Positions 24,963 through 33,271 of a stretch of DNA of 64,000 bases are shown in pieces. This stretch comes from JACVRW01 sp963827065 (GTDB taxonomy: Bacteria > Actinomycetota > Thermoleophilia > Solirubrobacterales > Thermoleophilaceae). The notes below the pieces were generated by a model that did no database searches, was not told the origin of the DNA, and worked only from the letters and a program-made list of their open reading frames with translations. A program made the translations under genes and the position numbers. Each line of letters opens with the position of its first letter. The first letter of the stretch is position 1. The DNA lies in NCBI GenBank assembly GCA_963827065.1, contig CAWGZM010000007.1:337743-401742 (forward strand), in the 5' to 3' direction.

Positions 24963-25457
24963 ATGCGAGGCCACTGCAGGCTGCGCCCGTCCCCATCGAT
25001 GCTGGTGGCGTTTGCCGCGCTCATGGTGGCGCTGGGGGGAACGTCGTACGCGATCGCCCAGCTGCCCGCCAACAGCGTGGGCTCGAAGCAACTGAAGAAG
25101 AACGCCGTGACGGCGACGAAGGTGAAGGACCGCTCGCTGGTGGCCAAGGACTTCAAGTCCGGCCAGCTACCGCGCGGTCAGCGCGGGCCCGCCGGGCCGC
25201 AGGGCGCCCCGGGAGCGCCCGGGGCAGCCGGAGCGACGAACGTCACCGTCCGCTCCGCGTCCGGAGTGGGCAGCGCGACTGCCACCTGCGCCGGCTCGGA
25301 GAGGGCGGTAGGAGGCGGCGGCTCCGCCCCGGACGGATGGCTCTACCAATCCGGGCCCAACGTCGCGAGCGGCACCCCCACCGGGTGGACGGCTGCGGCA
25401 GATGACGGGCTCAGCGACGTCAACGTAACCGCCTATGTCATCTGTGCGGCTCCCTGA
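24963..25457 (+). CDS. Secreted collagen-like protein of actinobacterial LPANSVG type
   Basis: A 164-residue protein with an N-terminal signal/anchor (about 10-32), a LPANSVGSKQLKKNAV segment, and a short collagen-like Gly-X-Y tract (about 72-95: RGQRGPAGPQGAPGAPG). A small Ser/Gly-rich C-terminal domain with two cysteines ends it. Proteins with this layout recur in Thermoleophilia, and their function is unknown; surface display is likely. The ribosome site is excellent: AAAGGAGG 6-8 nt before ATG 24963. It lies just downstream of the SARP-like regulator and the direct repeats, so it may be a target of that regulator. Confidence 0.75.
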   Translation: MRGHCRLRPSPSMLVAFAALMVALGGTSYAIAQLPANSVGSKQLKKNAVTATKVKDRSLVAKDFKSGQLPRGQRGPAGPQGAPGAPGAAGATNVTVRSASGVGSATATCAGSERAVGGGGSAPDGWLYQSGPNVASGTPTGWTAAADDGLSDVNVTAYVICAAP

Positions 25458-26778
25458 CGGGTCCCCCGCACCGATGTCCGGCCCGGCGTGCCCGGCCGGA
25501 TCGGCGAAGCCGGCGGAGGCGCGAACCTTCGCCGGCTGGCGCCGCCTGGGTGCTGCCGCCGTCTTGGCCCTCCTGGCGGCGGCACCCACGGCTCCTGCAA
25601 CCGCGCAGACGGCAGTCGGGCCGCCCGTCATGCTGCCTGACACGGAAACAGCGCCTGCGCTTGGGACCCCCTACCCGTCCTCGCTCACGGTCGCCGGCTT
25701 CGGCTTCGTGGAGGACGTCAACGTGCGCCTCACCGGTCTCTCGCACGACTTTCCGGCGGACATCGACATGATGCTCGTGGGACCAGGCGGGCAGTCGACG
25801 ATGCTGCTTTCCGACGTGGGCGCCGCGGCATCGGTCGAGGCCCTCACGATCGTCCTCGACGACGAGGTCGAGAGTCCGGCCCTCGGCGCGCTCATGACGA
25901 GCGACTACTCGCCTACCGACCTGATAGACGCCGCTCCGGATGTGTTCCCCGCTCCGGCTCCGGCGACTCCGTCGGGCGCCGGCCTGTCGGTCTTTCGGAA
26001 CACCCTCGCCGATGGCATATGGAGCCTCTACGTCGTTGACGACGAGGGACTCGACGGCGGCCGACTCGATCAATGGCGGCTCACGATCACGGACCGGCCC
26101 CCGAGGGACGTCGTTCCGCGGCCGGCGCTTGCGACCGTATCGGAGGACGCCGGCCTCGCCACCGTCGCGGTTCGGCGAGACGCCGATGCCGGCCCCGGCG
26201 CCGTCTCATACATTGTCGGCGCAGGTTCCAGCGGCTCGGCAGCGACGCCGGGACGTGACTTTGAGCGCGACTCGAACAGGCTCGTGTTTGGGCCTGGCGA
26301 AGCCCTCAGGACGATCACGGTCCTGATCACCGACGACAAGCGATTCGAGCCGCGAGAGCACCTAACCGTGACGCTGAGCGATGCGGACGGGGACGCGGCC
26401 CCCACCGATCCCAAGACTGCGCGCGTGACCATTCGCGATGACGACCCGCCGCCGCTGCGGCTCGGTGGCAAACGCGTCCAGCGTCCGCTGGGAACAGGCG
26501 CGGTGACCGTGCGCGCCACCTCTGTCCGGGGGGCGCGACTCCGGGCGACCGGAAGCATCTTCACCTCCCAGGGCGACCGTATCCGGCTGGCCGGCGCCCG
26601 TAGCCGCGTCGCATCCGGCACGGCGCGTCGGCTCGAGCTCCGGCTGCGCCCGAGGGCGGAGCGCAGGCTCACTCAGGCATTCGCGGGCCGGCGGCGCCTG
26701 ACTGCTCGGCTCACGGTGACCTCGACGGCCGACGGCCGGACGGCCCTGGTTCGCCGCCAGGTCGGCCTTCGGGACTGA
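25435..26778 (+). CDS. Secreted protein with P/Homo-B-like and Calx-beta domains
   Basis: A 447-residue exported protein. A long n-region precedes a signal helix (about 38-58, AAAVLALLAAAP, cleavage near ATAQTA). Next comes a proprotein-convertase P-domain-like jelly roll (about 75-225: VRLTGLSHDFPADIDMMLVG, GIWSLYVVDDEGLDGG). A Calx-beta domain follows (about 232-340: DAGLATVAVRR, GRDFE, VLITDDKRFEPREHLTVTL). A basic Arg-rich tail ends it. No protease domain is present, so it is likely adhesive or calcium-binding. ATG 25435 overlaps the preceding gene by 23 nt. ATG 25474 is an equally plausible start. Confidence 0.72.
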   Translation: MSSVRLPDGSPAPMSGPACPAGSAKPAEARTFAGWRRLGAAAVLALLAAAPTAPATAQTAVGPPVMLPDTETAPALGTPYPSSLTVAGFGFVEDVNVRLTGLSHDFPADIDMMLVGPGGQSTMLLSDVGAAASVEALTIVLDDEVESPALGALMTSDYSPTDLIDAAPDVFPAPAPATPSGAGLSVFRNTLADGIWSLYVVDDEGLDGGRLDQWRLTITDRPPRDVVPRPALATVSEDAGLATVAVRRDADAGPGAVSYIVGAGSSGSAATPGRDFERDSNRLVFGPGEALRTITVLITDDKRFEPREHLTVTLSDADGDAAPTDPKTARVTIRDDDPPPLRLGGKRVQRPLGTGAVTVRATSVRGARLRATGSIFTSQGDRIRLAGARSRVASGTARRLELRLRPRAERRLTQAFAGRRRLTARLTVTSTADGRTALVRRQVGLRD

Positions 26779-26785
26779 TACGCCG

Positions 26786-27085
26786 CTAGACCGAGCCCTC
26801 GCGCGTATGGCCGTGGTCGAGCCCGTGCGCCACATCGAGGCGCGAGCCCCACAGGTACGAGGCGCCCAGCGCGAGCGCTGCGCCGGGGATGGCCACCAGC
26901 GCCTGGATGAAGTCGGTGTCGTCCTTGCCCGGGATCGTCAGGCCGTTGACGAGATAGCCGAACAGCACCGCGCCGAGCGTCGCCACGACGAATGCTCCGA
27001 CGATGCCGCCCCAGAAGCGGTCGGGGAAGAACACCGTGAAGTGCCAGACCGCGATCCCCATCATCAACCACACGACGAGTCCCAT
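26786..27085 (-). CDS. Small membrane protein, GlsB/YeaQ-like
   Basis: A 99-residue protein with three hydrophobic segments (about 3-19, 24-46, 62-80), Gly-rich packing (FWGGIVGAFVVATLGAVLFG) and a His-rich polar tail. This resembles the transglycosylase-associated/GlsB family of small membrane proteins, whose function is unclear. It directly follows secDF on the same strand (2-nt gap), so it is the promoter-distal gene of the ruv-sec transcript. Its stop is 7 nt from that of the convergent Calx-beta gene. The family assignment is tentative because the most conserved family Gly motifs are short. Confidence 0.55.
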   Translation of the reverse strand: MGLVVWLMMGIAVWHFTVFFPDRFWGGIVGAFVVATLGAVLFGYLVNGLTIPGKDDTDFIQALVAIPGAALALGASYLWGSRLDVAHGLDHGHTREGSV

Positions 27086-27087
27086 CG

Positions 27088-30000
27088 TCAGCGCCTCCCG
27101 TGCTTCTTGCGGGGACGCGTGCGGCGCTTCGACTTGCCGGGTCCCGATGTACTGGTCACTCGCGACTGGGCGCGCCCGGCGGGCGGCGCGCCGTCGCCGG
27201 CGTCGCCGCCGTCGGCAGGCTGCGAGGCCGCGCGCTCCGGCGTGGCCGGCGGAGCGGCCGGGGGCGTGGCCTCCGGCGCGCCCGGCTCGGCAGCGGCCGG
27301 ATCCGGAACGTCCGGTTCGGCCGCCGGGGGCTCAGCCGCCGGCGGCGGTGCGGGCGGCGGCTCCGGCCGGGACCCGGCCGCGCCATCCGCGGGCGGCGCC
27401 GCCGGCGCGGCCGGCCGCGATCCCGCCTGGGCGGCCCTGCGGCGCGCGCGCTCCTGGCGGCTCGTCGGCGTGGCCGCGGGCGTGGCCGTGGCCTGAGCGG
27501 GCGCTGCGGCGGCGGCAGGCGCACCGGCGGTCGCCGTGGCCGGCTCGCCGATGGCTCCCGACGCGAACGCGGGCACCGCGCCGCCGTGCTCGCGCAGGAT
27601 CAGCCGGCGACGGCGCATGTAGGTCTGCTCGCGCTCCTTCCACTCCACGAGCACGGGCGTCGCGATGAAGATCGACGAGTACGCGCCGGAGGCGACGCCG
27701 ACGAGCAACGCGAAGGCGAAGTCCTTCAGCGTCTCACCGCCGAACAGGAGCAGCGCGCCGACGGGCATCAGCACCACGAAGCTGGTGGCGAGCGAGCGGG
27801 TGAAGACCTCGGACATCGACCGGTTGGCGATCTGCGAGAAGGTCGCCCGCGGCATGCGCGGCACGTTCTCGCGTATTCGGTCGAACACGATCACCGTGTC
27901 GTACAGCGAGTAACCCATGATGGTCAGCAGCGCCGCGACCGTCGACGTCGTCACCTCCCGGTCGAAGAGCGCATACACGCCCGCCGTGATCAGCAGGTCG
28001 TGCGCGAGCGCGATCAGCACCGGCACCGCGAACTTGAACTCGAATCTGAAGCCGATGTAGAGCGAGATCAGGAGCAGCGACGCGATCACCGCGAGCACCG
28101 CGGTGCGGGCGATCTGCTCGCCGAAGGTCGGCCCGACGGACGTCGCCGAGAACTCGTCGGCGGCCACCCCGAAGTCGGCGTCGAGCGCCTGCTCCACCTC
28201 CGATACCTGCGCGGGGTCGAGCTGCGGCACCGAGATCTGGACGACGTTGTCGCCGAGCTCCGGGTCGTCGACCTCCTGGATCTTCGCGTCGCCGTAGCCG
28301 AGCGGCTCGAGCGTCCCGCGCACCTGGTCGACGCTCGCCGGCTGCTCGAGCGGCGTCGTCAGGCGCGTGCCGGACTCGAAGTCGATGCCGAAGTTGAGCC
28401 CGAGCGTCGCGATCGCGATCGCGCCGGCCGCCAGGATCACGCCCGAGAAAGAGAAGAACCAGCGCGACTTGCCCATGAAGTCGAACTTCCAGCCGCCCTT
28501 GTCCTTGGGACTGACGCCGAGGGCGCTCGGCCGCCGCAGGAGACGCGTGCGCGCGAGTGTGCCGAGGATCGCCGACGTGGCCAGCACGGCCGTGAACAGC
28601 GACACGATCGTGCCGACGCCGAGCGTGAACGCGAAGCCCTTGACGCCCGCCGTGGCAAGCGTGAAGAGGATGAACGCGACGCCGATCGTGACGACGTTGG
28701 CGTCGATGATCGTCTTGAGCGCCTTGGAGTAGCCCGCTGAGATCGCGCTCGGAACCGAGCGCCCGGCTCTGACCTCCTCCTTTATTCGCTCGTACATGAC
28801 GATGTTGGCGTCGGCCGCCACCGCCAGCGTGAGCACGAGCCCCGCGATGCCCGGAAGCGTGAGCGTGATCGGGATCAGCTTCACGAGCGCGAACAGGAAG
28901 ATCGCGTAGATGATGAGCGCGACCGTCGCGACCACGCCGAGCACCCGGTAGAAGATGAGCAGGAAGATGATGGTGAGCGCGAGCCCCACCGCGGCGGCCG
29001 TGAGGCCTTGGTCGAGCGCCTGCTGGCCGAGGGTGGCCGACACCTGCGTCTGCGAGATCAGCTTGAGCTCGATCGGCAGGGCGCCGATGCGCAGGCTCTC
29101 GGCGAGGTCCTGGGTCTCCTCGATCGTCCCGATGCCCTCGATCTGCGCGCCGTTGCGCCCGTCGATGCCCTCCGGGTTCTGGACGAAGTCGATCGTCGCG
29201 AGCGAGACGATCTTGTCGTCGAGCGTGATCGCGAAGCGCTGGAAGGCCTGCTCGCGGTCTGAGCCCGGCGGGACGATGATGCGCGCGCCGCGGTCCGCCA
29301 GCCGCTTCGTCACGCGCGCGAACGCCTCGCGGCCCTCGTCCGTGAACTCCATCGTCACGACCGGAGCGTTCGTGTTCGGGTCGAAGATCTGCTCGGGGTT
29401 CTCGATGTCGCGGCCCGAGAGCTCCGAGTCGTCCTCGATCACGAAGAAGCGCTTGATCTGCGGCGGCTGGTTCTCGGCGCGCTCCCCCTCGACCACCACG
29501 ACGCCCTCGGGGACCTTGATCACGCGCGAGCCGGACGGCGGGCCGCCGGATCCCAGCGCCTCGAGCTCGTCCTTGCACTCCGTGTTGTCCGGGTACTCGG
29601 GCGCCGGCCCCGAATCGGGCTCGTAGTCGGACAGCAGCTCCCGACACGAGCCGGACGGCTCGTAGTCGGCCGTCCGCACCGGCTTCTTGTCCGGGCCTAT
29701 CGGCAGCCGGTCGGGGCCGAACAGGTAGTACCGGTCACCCGCGGTGTTGTTCGCCTTGTCCGCCTCAGCGGGCGTCTCGTCGGACCCCTCGGGCACGTCG
29801 GACTGCTCGGCCTTGCCCTCCTGGGTCGAGGCGAACTCGGTCGCGTCGTAGAGCGCCTTGGTCCCTGCGAACGGATTCTCGGGCCCGCGCGGGCCGAGGA
29901 CGTTGGCCTCCCAGTCGTAGAACTGCAGCTGCGCCGTCGTGCCGACCTGCTGGATGGCGCGGTCGGCGTTCTGCACGTCGGGCAGGCCGATCGAGATCTG

Positions 30001-30261
30001 GTCGCGGCCGGAGCGCTGGATCTCCGGCTCGGAGACGCCCAGGGCGTCGGTGCGCTTGCGGATCGTCTCCGTCGCGTCGTCGAGCGCCTGCTGGGTCACC
30101 TCGGGGACCTGCGGCGTCGGCCGGCCCTGATAGACGAGCTCGATGCCGCCCTTCAGGTCGAGCCCGAGCTTCGTCGGCTTCGTCAGGATCACCGCGATCG
30201 CGGCGCCCAGGAGCACGACCACGAGGGCGAGAATGGAGAGGTTGCGGGTCCTGCTGGTCAT
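27088..30261 (-). CDS. secDF: Protein translocase subunits SecD and SecF fused in one chain
   Basis: A 1057-residue protein. The SecD half has TM1 (about 8-27), the GLDLKGG motif, a large periplasmic-type loop, and the RND-like helices with DANIVMYERIKEE. The SecF half begins at about residue 590 with FNFGIDFESGT-like sequence and contains YDTVIVFDRIRE. SecDF uses the proton gradient to pull secreted proteins from SecYEG. A 165-residue tail (893-1057) rich in Pro/Ala/Glu ends in a strongly basic KSKRRTRPRKKHGRR. The start ATG overlaps the stop of the upstream Zn-ribbon gene (ATGA). Fusion is known in several phyla; the tail is unusual. Confidence 0.95.
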   Translation of the reverse strand: MTSRTRNLSILALVVVLLGAAIAVILTKPTKLGLDLKGGIELVYQGRPTPQVPEVTQQALDDATETIRKRTDALGVSEPEIQRSGRDQISIGLPDVQNADRAIQQVGTTAQLQFYDWEANVLGPRGPENPFAGTKALYDATEFASTQEGKAEQSDVPEGSDETPAEADKANNTAGDRYYLFGPDRLPIGPDKKPVRTADYEPSGSCRELLSDYEPDSGPAPEYPDNTECKDELEALGSGGPPSGSRVIKVPEGVVVVEGERAENQPPQIKRFFVIEDDSELSGRDIENPEQIFDPNTNAPVVTMEFTDEGREAFARVTKRLADRGARIIVPPGSDREQAFQRFAITLDDKIVSLATIDFVQNPEGIDGRNGAQIEGIGTIEETQDLAESLRIGALPIELKLISQTQVSATLGQQALDQGLTAAAVGLALTIIFLLIFYRVLGVVATVALIIYAIFLFALVKLIPITLTLPGIAGLVLTLAVAADANIVMYERIKEEVRAGRSVPSAISAGYSKALKTIIDANVVTIGVAFILFTLATAGVKGFAFTLGVGTIVSLFTAVLATSAILGTLARTRLLRRPSALGVSPKDKGGWKFDFMGKSRWFFSFSGVILAAGAIAIATLGLNFGIDFESGTRLTTPLEQPASVDQVRGTLEPLGYGDAKIQEVDDPELGDNVVQISVPQLDPAQVSEVEQALDADFGVAADEFSATSVGPTFGEQIARTAVLAVIASLLLISLYIGFRFEFKFAVPVLIALAHDLLITAGVYALFDREVTTSTVAALLTIMGYSLYDTVIVFDRIRENVPRMPRATFSQIANRSMSEVFTRSLATSFVVLMPVGALLLFGGETLKDFAFALLVGVASGAYSSIFIATPVLVEWKEREQTYMRRRRLILREHGGAVPAFASGAIGEPATATAGAPAAAAAPAQATATPAATPTSRQERARRRAAQAGSRPAAPAAPPADGAAGSRPEPPPAPPPAAEPPAAEPDVPDPAAAEPGAPEATPPAAPPATPERAASQPADGGDAGDGAPPAGRAQSRVTSTSGPGKSKRRTRPRKKHGRR

Positions 30262-30701
30262 CGGGGCGTGAGGACGAGGAGCAATCCTCCGTCGTCATCG
30301 TACGCCGGGAAGATGTCGGCCTTCGCCGCTTCGGGCCGGTCGCCCTCGGCATGCACCACGACCGGCTTGTCGAGGACGCGCACGCCCCACTCGAGCGCGG
30401 TGGCGATGTGGTCGCTGCCCTGCTCGAACTTGAGGTTCAGCACCTCCTGTGCGGAGCGTCCCATCACGTCTAGGTCACCGAGCCCGGTGAGCTCCCTGGC
30501 GCCCCGGCCGGTGCCGATCAGACGACCCTCCTGGTCGAGGATGAAGAAGGCCGCGTTCGGGGCGGGGTAGTAGTCGTCGAGCAGCTCGAAGAGGAAGCCG
30601 AAGCCGCATTTCTTGCAGCCTTTGGCGCGGCTCTGGAAGCCGGCGGTGCGCTCTGAGGACTCGGTGCGATTGCCGCAGTTCGGGCAGATGAAGATGGCCA
30701 T
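30258..30701 (-). CDS. Zinc-ribbon plus PAS-like domain protein
   Basis: A 147-residue protein. The N-terminal zinc ribbon has CPNC (6-9) and CKKC (29-32). A PAS-like domain follows (about 48-120: FFILDQEGRLIGTGRGAREL, then a DVMGRSAQEVL helix). It sits between ruvB and secDF and overlaps secDF by 4 nt, in the place where many bacteria carry yajC. No membrane segment is present, so it is not YajC. A cytoplasmic sensor or RNA/DNA-binding role is possible but unproven. Its conserved place in the operon could be tested in related genomes. Confidence 0.65.
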   Translation of the reverse strand: MAIFICPNCGNRTESSERTAGFQSRAKGCKKCGFGFLFELLDDYYPAPNAAFFILDQEGRLIGTGRGARELTGLGDLDVMGRSAQEVLNLKFEQGSDHIATALEWGVRVLDKPVVVHAEGDRPEAAKADIFPAYDDDGGLLLVLTPR

Positions 30702-30751
30702 GCGAAAGGCTTAGGGTAGGAGGTCGCCTAAAGAGCAGGTTAGTCAGGGCC

Positions 30752-31795
30752 TCAGAACAGCTGCCCTGCCGCTTGGCGGGGCGGCTCGAGCCCCAGATGG
30801 GCGAACGCCGCCGGAGTCGCGACCCGCCCGCGCGGCGTCCGCATCAGCAGGCCCTGCTGGAGCAGATAGGGCTCGTAGACGTCCTCGATCGTGTCCGGCT
30901 CCTCCCCCACCGCCACGGCCAGCGTCGAGAGCCCGACCGGCCCGCCCCCGAACTTCTCGCAGATCGCGCGCAGGATCTCGCGGTCGAGCCGGTCGAGGCC
31001 GGCGTGGTCGACCTCGAGCAAGTCGAGCGCCTCGCGCGCGGCCGACTCGTCGATGTGACCCGCCCCTCGCACCTCCGCGAAGTCGCGGACGCGCTTCAGC
31101 AGCCGGTTCGCCACGCGTGGGGTCCCGCGCGAGCGCGCGGCGATCGCCTCGGCGCCGGCGTCGTCGATCTCGATGTCGAGGATGCCGGCCGAGCGGCGCA
31201 CGATCCGGGCGAGGTCGGACGGCCCGTAGAGCTCGAGCCTGTGGGTCACGCCGAAACGATCGCGAAGCGGCGTCGTCAGGAGGCCCGCTCGCGTAGTTGC
31301 GCCGATCAGCGTGAACGCGGGCAGGTCGAGGGTGACCACGGCGGCGCCGGCGCCCTGGCCGACCGTGATCGGGAGCCGCCTGTCCTCCATCGCCGGGTAG
31401 AACGTCTCCTCGAGCGCGCGCGGCAGCCGGTGGATCTCGTCGACGAAGAACACGCTGCGCGGCTGGAGCGCCGTGAGGTAGCTGGCGATGTCGCCCTTGC
31501 GCTCGAGCGCGGGCCCGGCGGTCGGGATGAAGTCGGCCTCGAGCTCGTTGGCCACGATCTGGGCGAGCGAGGTCTTCCCGAGCCCGGGCGGGCCTGCGAG
31601 CAGGACGTGGTCGAGCGCCTCGCCGCGGGCCTTGGCCGCCTCGATGAACACCGCGAGCTGCTGCTTGATCCGCTCCTGCCCCACGAAGTCCTCGAGCCGC
31701 TTCGGCCGCAGCGACCGGTCGAGGTCGTCCTCCGCCGGGAGCGGCGCGGGGTCGTGGATGCGCTCCACTCCCGGCGTGCGGATGCCGCCGCTCAC
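30752..31795 (-). CDS. ruvB: Holliday junction branch migration ATPase RuvB
   Basis: A 347-residue AAA+ motor of normal length. It has LRPKRLEDFVGQ at 28-39, Walker A GPPGLGKTS (about 68-76), Walker B VFFVDEIHRLPR, sensor 1 IGATTRAG, arginine finger region LRDRFG, and a C-terminal winged helix (GGGPVGLSTLA, EPYLLQQG). It drives branch migration of Holliday junctions with RuvA, and RuvC cuts the junction. The start ATG at 31795 overlaps the ruvA stop (ATGA), so synthesis is coupled. The gene is part of the yebC-ruvCAB-sec transcript on the minus strand. Confidence 0.97.
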   Translation of the reverse strand: MSGGIRTPGVERIHDPAPLPAEDDLDRSLRPKRLEDFVGQERIKQQLAVFIEAAKARGEALDHVLLAGPPGLGKTSLAQIVANELEADFIPTAGPALERKGDIASYLTALQPRSVFFVDEIHRLPRALEETFYPAMEDRRLPITVGQGAGAAVVTLDLPAFTLIGATTRAGLLTTPLRDRFGVTHRLELYGPSDLARIVRRSAGILDIEIDDAGAEAIAARSRGTPRVANRLLKRVRDFAEVRGAGHIDESAAREALDLLEVDHAGLDRLDREILRAICEKFGGGPVGLSTLAVAVGEEPDTIEDVYEPYLLQQGLLMRTPRGRVATPAAFAHLGLEPPRQAAGQLF

Positions 31796-32370
31796 CGGGC
31801 CGCCTTCAGCGCCTCGGCGATCAGGTCCTCGGGCGTCTCGCCGTCGGCCCCGTCGAGGAGGCCGTCCGCTTCCTGGGGGCTGAAGCCGAGCCCGAGCAGG
31901 CCCTCACGAGCAAGCGTGCGCGGGTCGTCCGAGGCCGTGCGGCGCACCACGATCTCGTCGGTCACGCGGCCGGCCACCTTCTCGCGCAGCTCGACGATGA
32001 TGCGCTCGGCGGTCCGCTTGCCGATGCCGGGCACGGCCTGAAAGCGAGCGGTGTCGCCGGACGCGATCGCGTTCAGCAGCTCGCGCGGCGCGCCGCCCGA
32101 GAGGACGGCGAGCGCCACCTTCGGGCCGACGCCCTGGACCCCGATCAGCAGCAGGAAGAGCTCGCGCTCGGCCTGGGTGGCGAAGCCGTACAGGTGCATG
32201 GCGTCGTCGCGCAGCACGAGATGCGTCAGCAGGCGGCCGTGCGCGCCCACGGCCGGCACCTTCGAGAGCGTCTCCGTCGAGACCGCCATGCGGTAGCCGA
32301 CTCCCGCAGCCTCGATCACCACGTCGCCCGCCAAGCGGGTCACGACCTCCCCGCTCACGGAGGCGATCAC
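31792..32370 (-). CDS. ruvA: Holliday junction DNA-binding protein RuvA
   Basis: A 192-residue RuvA with the OB-fold domain (1-62: MIASVSGEVV, GVGYRM, YGFAT), two helix-hairpin-helix motifs (GVQGVGPKVALAVLSG and VPGIGKRTAERIIVEL), and a flexible linker. The C-terminal domain III (LGFSPQEAD) binds RuvB. Tetramers hold the four-way junction open for RuvB-driven migration. GTG start at 32370, 10 nt after the ruvC stop. The last 4 nt overlap ruvB. Confidence 0.96.
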   Translation of the reverse strand: MIASVSGEVVTRLAGDVVIEAAGVGYRMAVSTETLSKVPAVGAHGRLLTHLVLRDDAMHLYGFATQAERELFLLLIGVQGVGPKVALAVLSGGAPRELLNAIASGDTARFQAVPGIGKRTAERIIVELREKVAGRVTDEIVVRRTASDDPRTLAREGLLGLGFSPQEADGLLDGADGETPEDLIAEALKAAR

Positions 32371-32380
32371 CGGCGCCTCC

Positions 32381-32869
32381 TCATCCGAGGGCTGCCCTGA
32401 GGGGCGCGGAGTTCGCGTGGCAGATCGCCACCGCGAGCGCGTCCGAGGCGTGGTCCGGATGTGGCGGCTCCGGCAGCGACAGCAGTGCGCCGACCATCCG
32501 CTGAACCTGCTGCTTCCCTGCGCCGCCCGTGCCGCAGACGGCCAGCTTGACCACCTGCGGCGTGTACGAGAAGCACGGGATGCCCGCCATTCCCGCCGAC
32601 AACAGCACCACCCCGCGCGCCTGGCCGACTGCGAAGGCGCTGTGGGCGTTGCGCCCGAAGTAGAGGTCCTCGATCGCCAGCGCGGCGGGCCGGTGCTCGC
32701 GGATCAGGTCGCAGACACGCGCATGGATGTCCGCCAGCCTGCGCTCGAGCGGCGCGCCCGCGCGCGTCTCGATCACGCCGCCGTCGAGGGCCGCGAGCCT
32801 GCGCCCACGGGAGAGCACCACGCCATACCCCGTATGCGCGGTGCCGGGATCTATGCCAAGCACAACCAC
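32381..32869 (-). CDS. ruvC: Crossover junction endodeoxyribonuclease RuvC
   Basis: A 162-residue RNase H-fold resolvase. Catalytic acids visible are Asp-7 in LGIDPGTAHTGYG, Glu-68 in LAIEDLYF, and the DHASDALA motif near 141-148. It cuts Holliday junctions symmetrically after branch migration. GTG at 32869 starts the conserved first strand (VVLGIDPG). It is first of the ruvC-ruvA-ruvB series and lies 36 nt after the DoxX-like gene. Confidence 0.96.
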   Translation of the reverse strand: MVVLGIDPGTAHTGYGVVLSRGRRLAALDGGVIETRAGAPLERRLADIHARVCDLIREHRPAALAIEDLYFGRNAHSAFAVGQARGVVLLSAGMAGIPCFSYTPQVVKLAVCGTGGAGKQQVQRMVGALLSLPEPPHPDHASDALAVAICHANSAPLRAALG

Positions 32870-32905
32870 CTATGGGTGGGATTCTGCGCAGAGTCCCGGA
32901 CGCCT

Positions 32906-33271
32906 TCAGCGCGTGCCGCGCCAGGTCATCCGGGCGAACACGAACTGCAGGGGCAGGCGCGCCCACAGGAGCGCCGGATGGATGCGCGGGAACCGGTCCG
33001 AGTTGACCGCCATGTGGATGTTCGCCGGGTAGACGGCGGCAAGCGTGGCGAGCAGCCACCAGCGCGCCAGCCTGCGCGTGCCGTCCGGCAACACGCCGAG
33101 CCCGCCCGCGATCTCGGCGACGCCGCTCGCCACGACGACCTCCTTGCGCCAGCGCTCCAGCCGCGGAGGCACGATCGCCTCGTACTGGCGGGGGATCACG
33201 AAGTGCATCGACCCGCCGACTATCCAGAAGAGCGCCGTCCCGATCCGGGCCCGGCGCGACCGGCCCGGCAT
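32906..33271 (-). CDS. DoxX-like small membrane protein
   Basis: A 121-residue protein with about four hydrophobic segments (about 10-26, 46-60, 70-86, 98-114) and the DoxX-like sequence pattern: MHFVIPRQYEAIVPP, VASGVAEIAGGLGVL, and YPANIHMAVN. These proteins are membrane redox or quinone-linked partners of unclear function. Its ATG immediately follows the TAG of yebC with no gap, so it is cotranscribed with yebC and ruvC. Confidence 0.72.
   Translation of the reverse strand: MPGRSRRARIGTALFWIVGGSMHFVIPRQYEAIVPPRLERWRKEVVVASGVAEIAGGLGVLPDGTRRLARWWLLATLAAVYPANIHMAVNSDRFPRIHPALLWARLPLQFVFARMTWRGTR

Noticed and set aside
27088..27600. Gly/Ala repeat-rich plus-strand frames as an elastin-like gene
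   Set aside because: They are the reverse complement of the Pro/Ala-rich SecDF tail.
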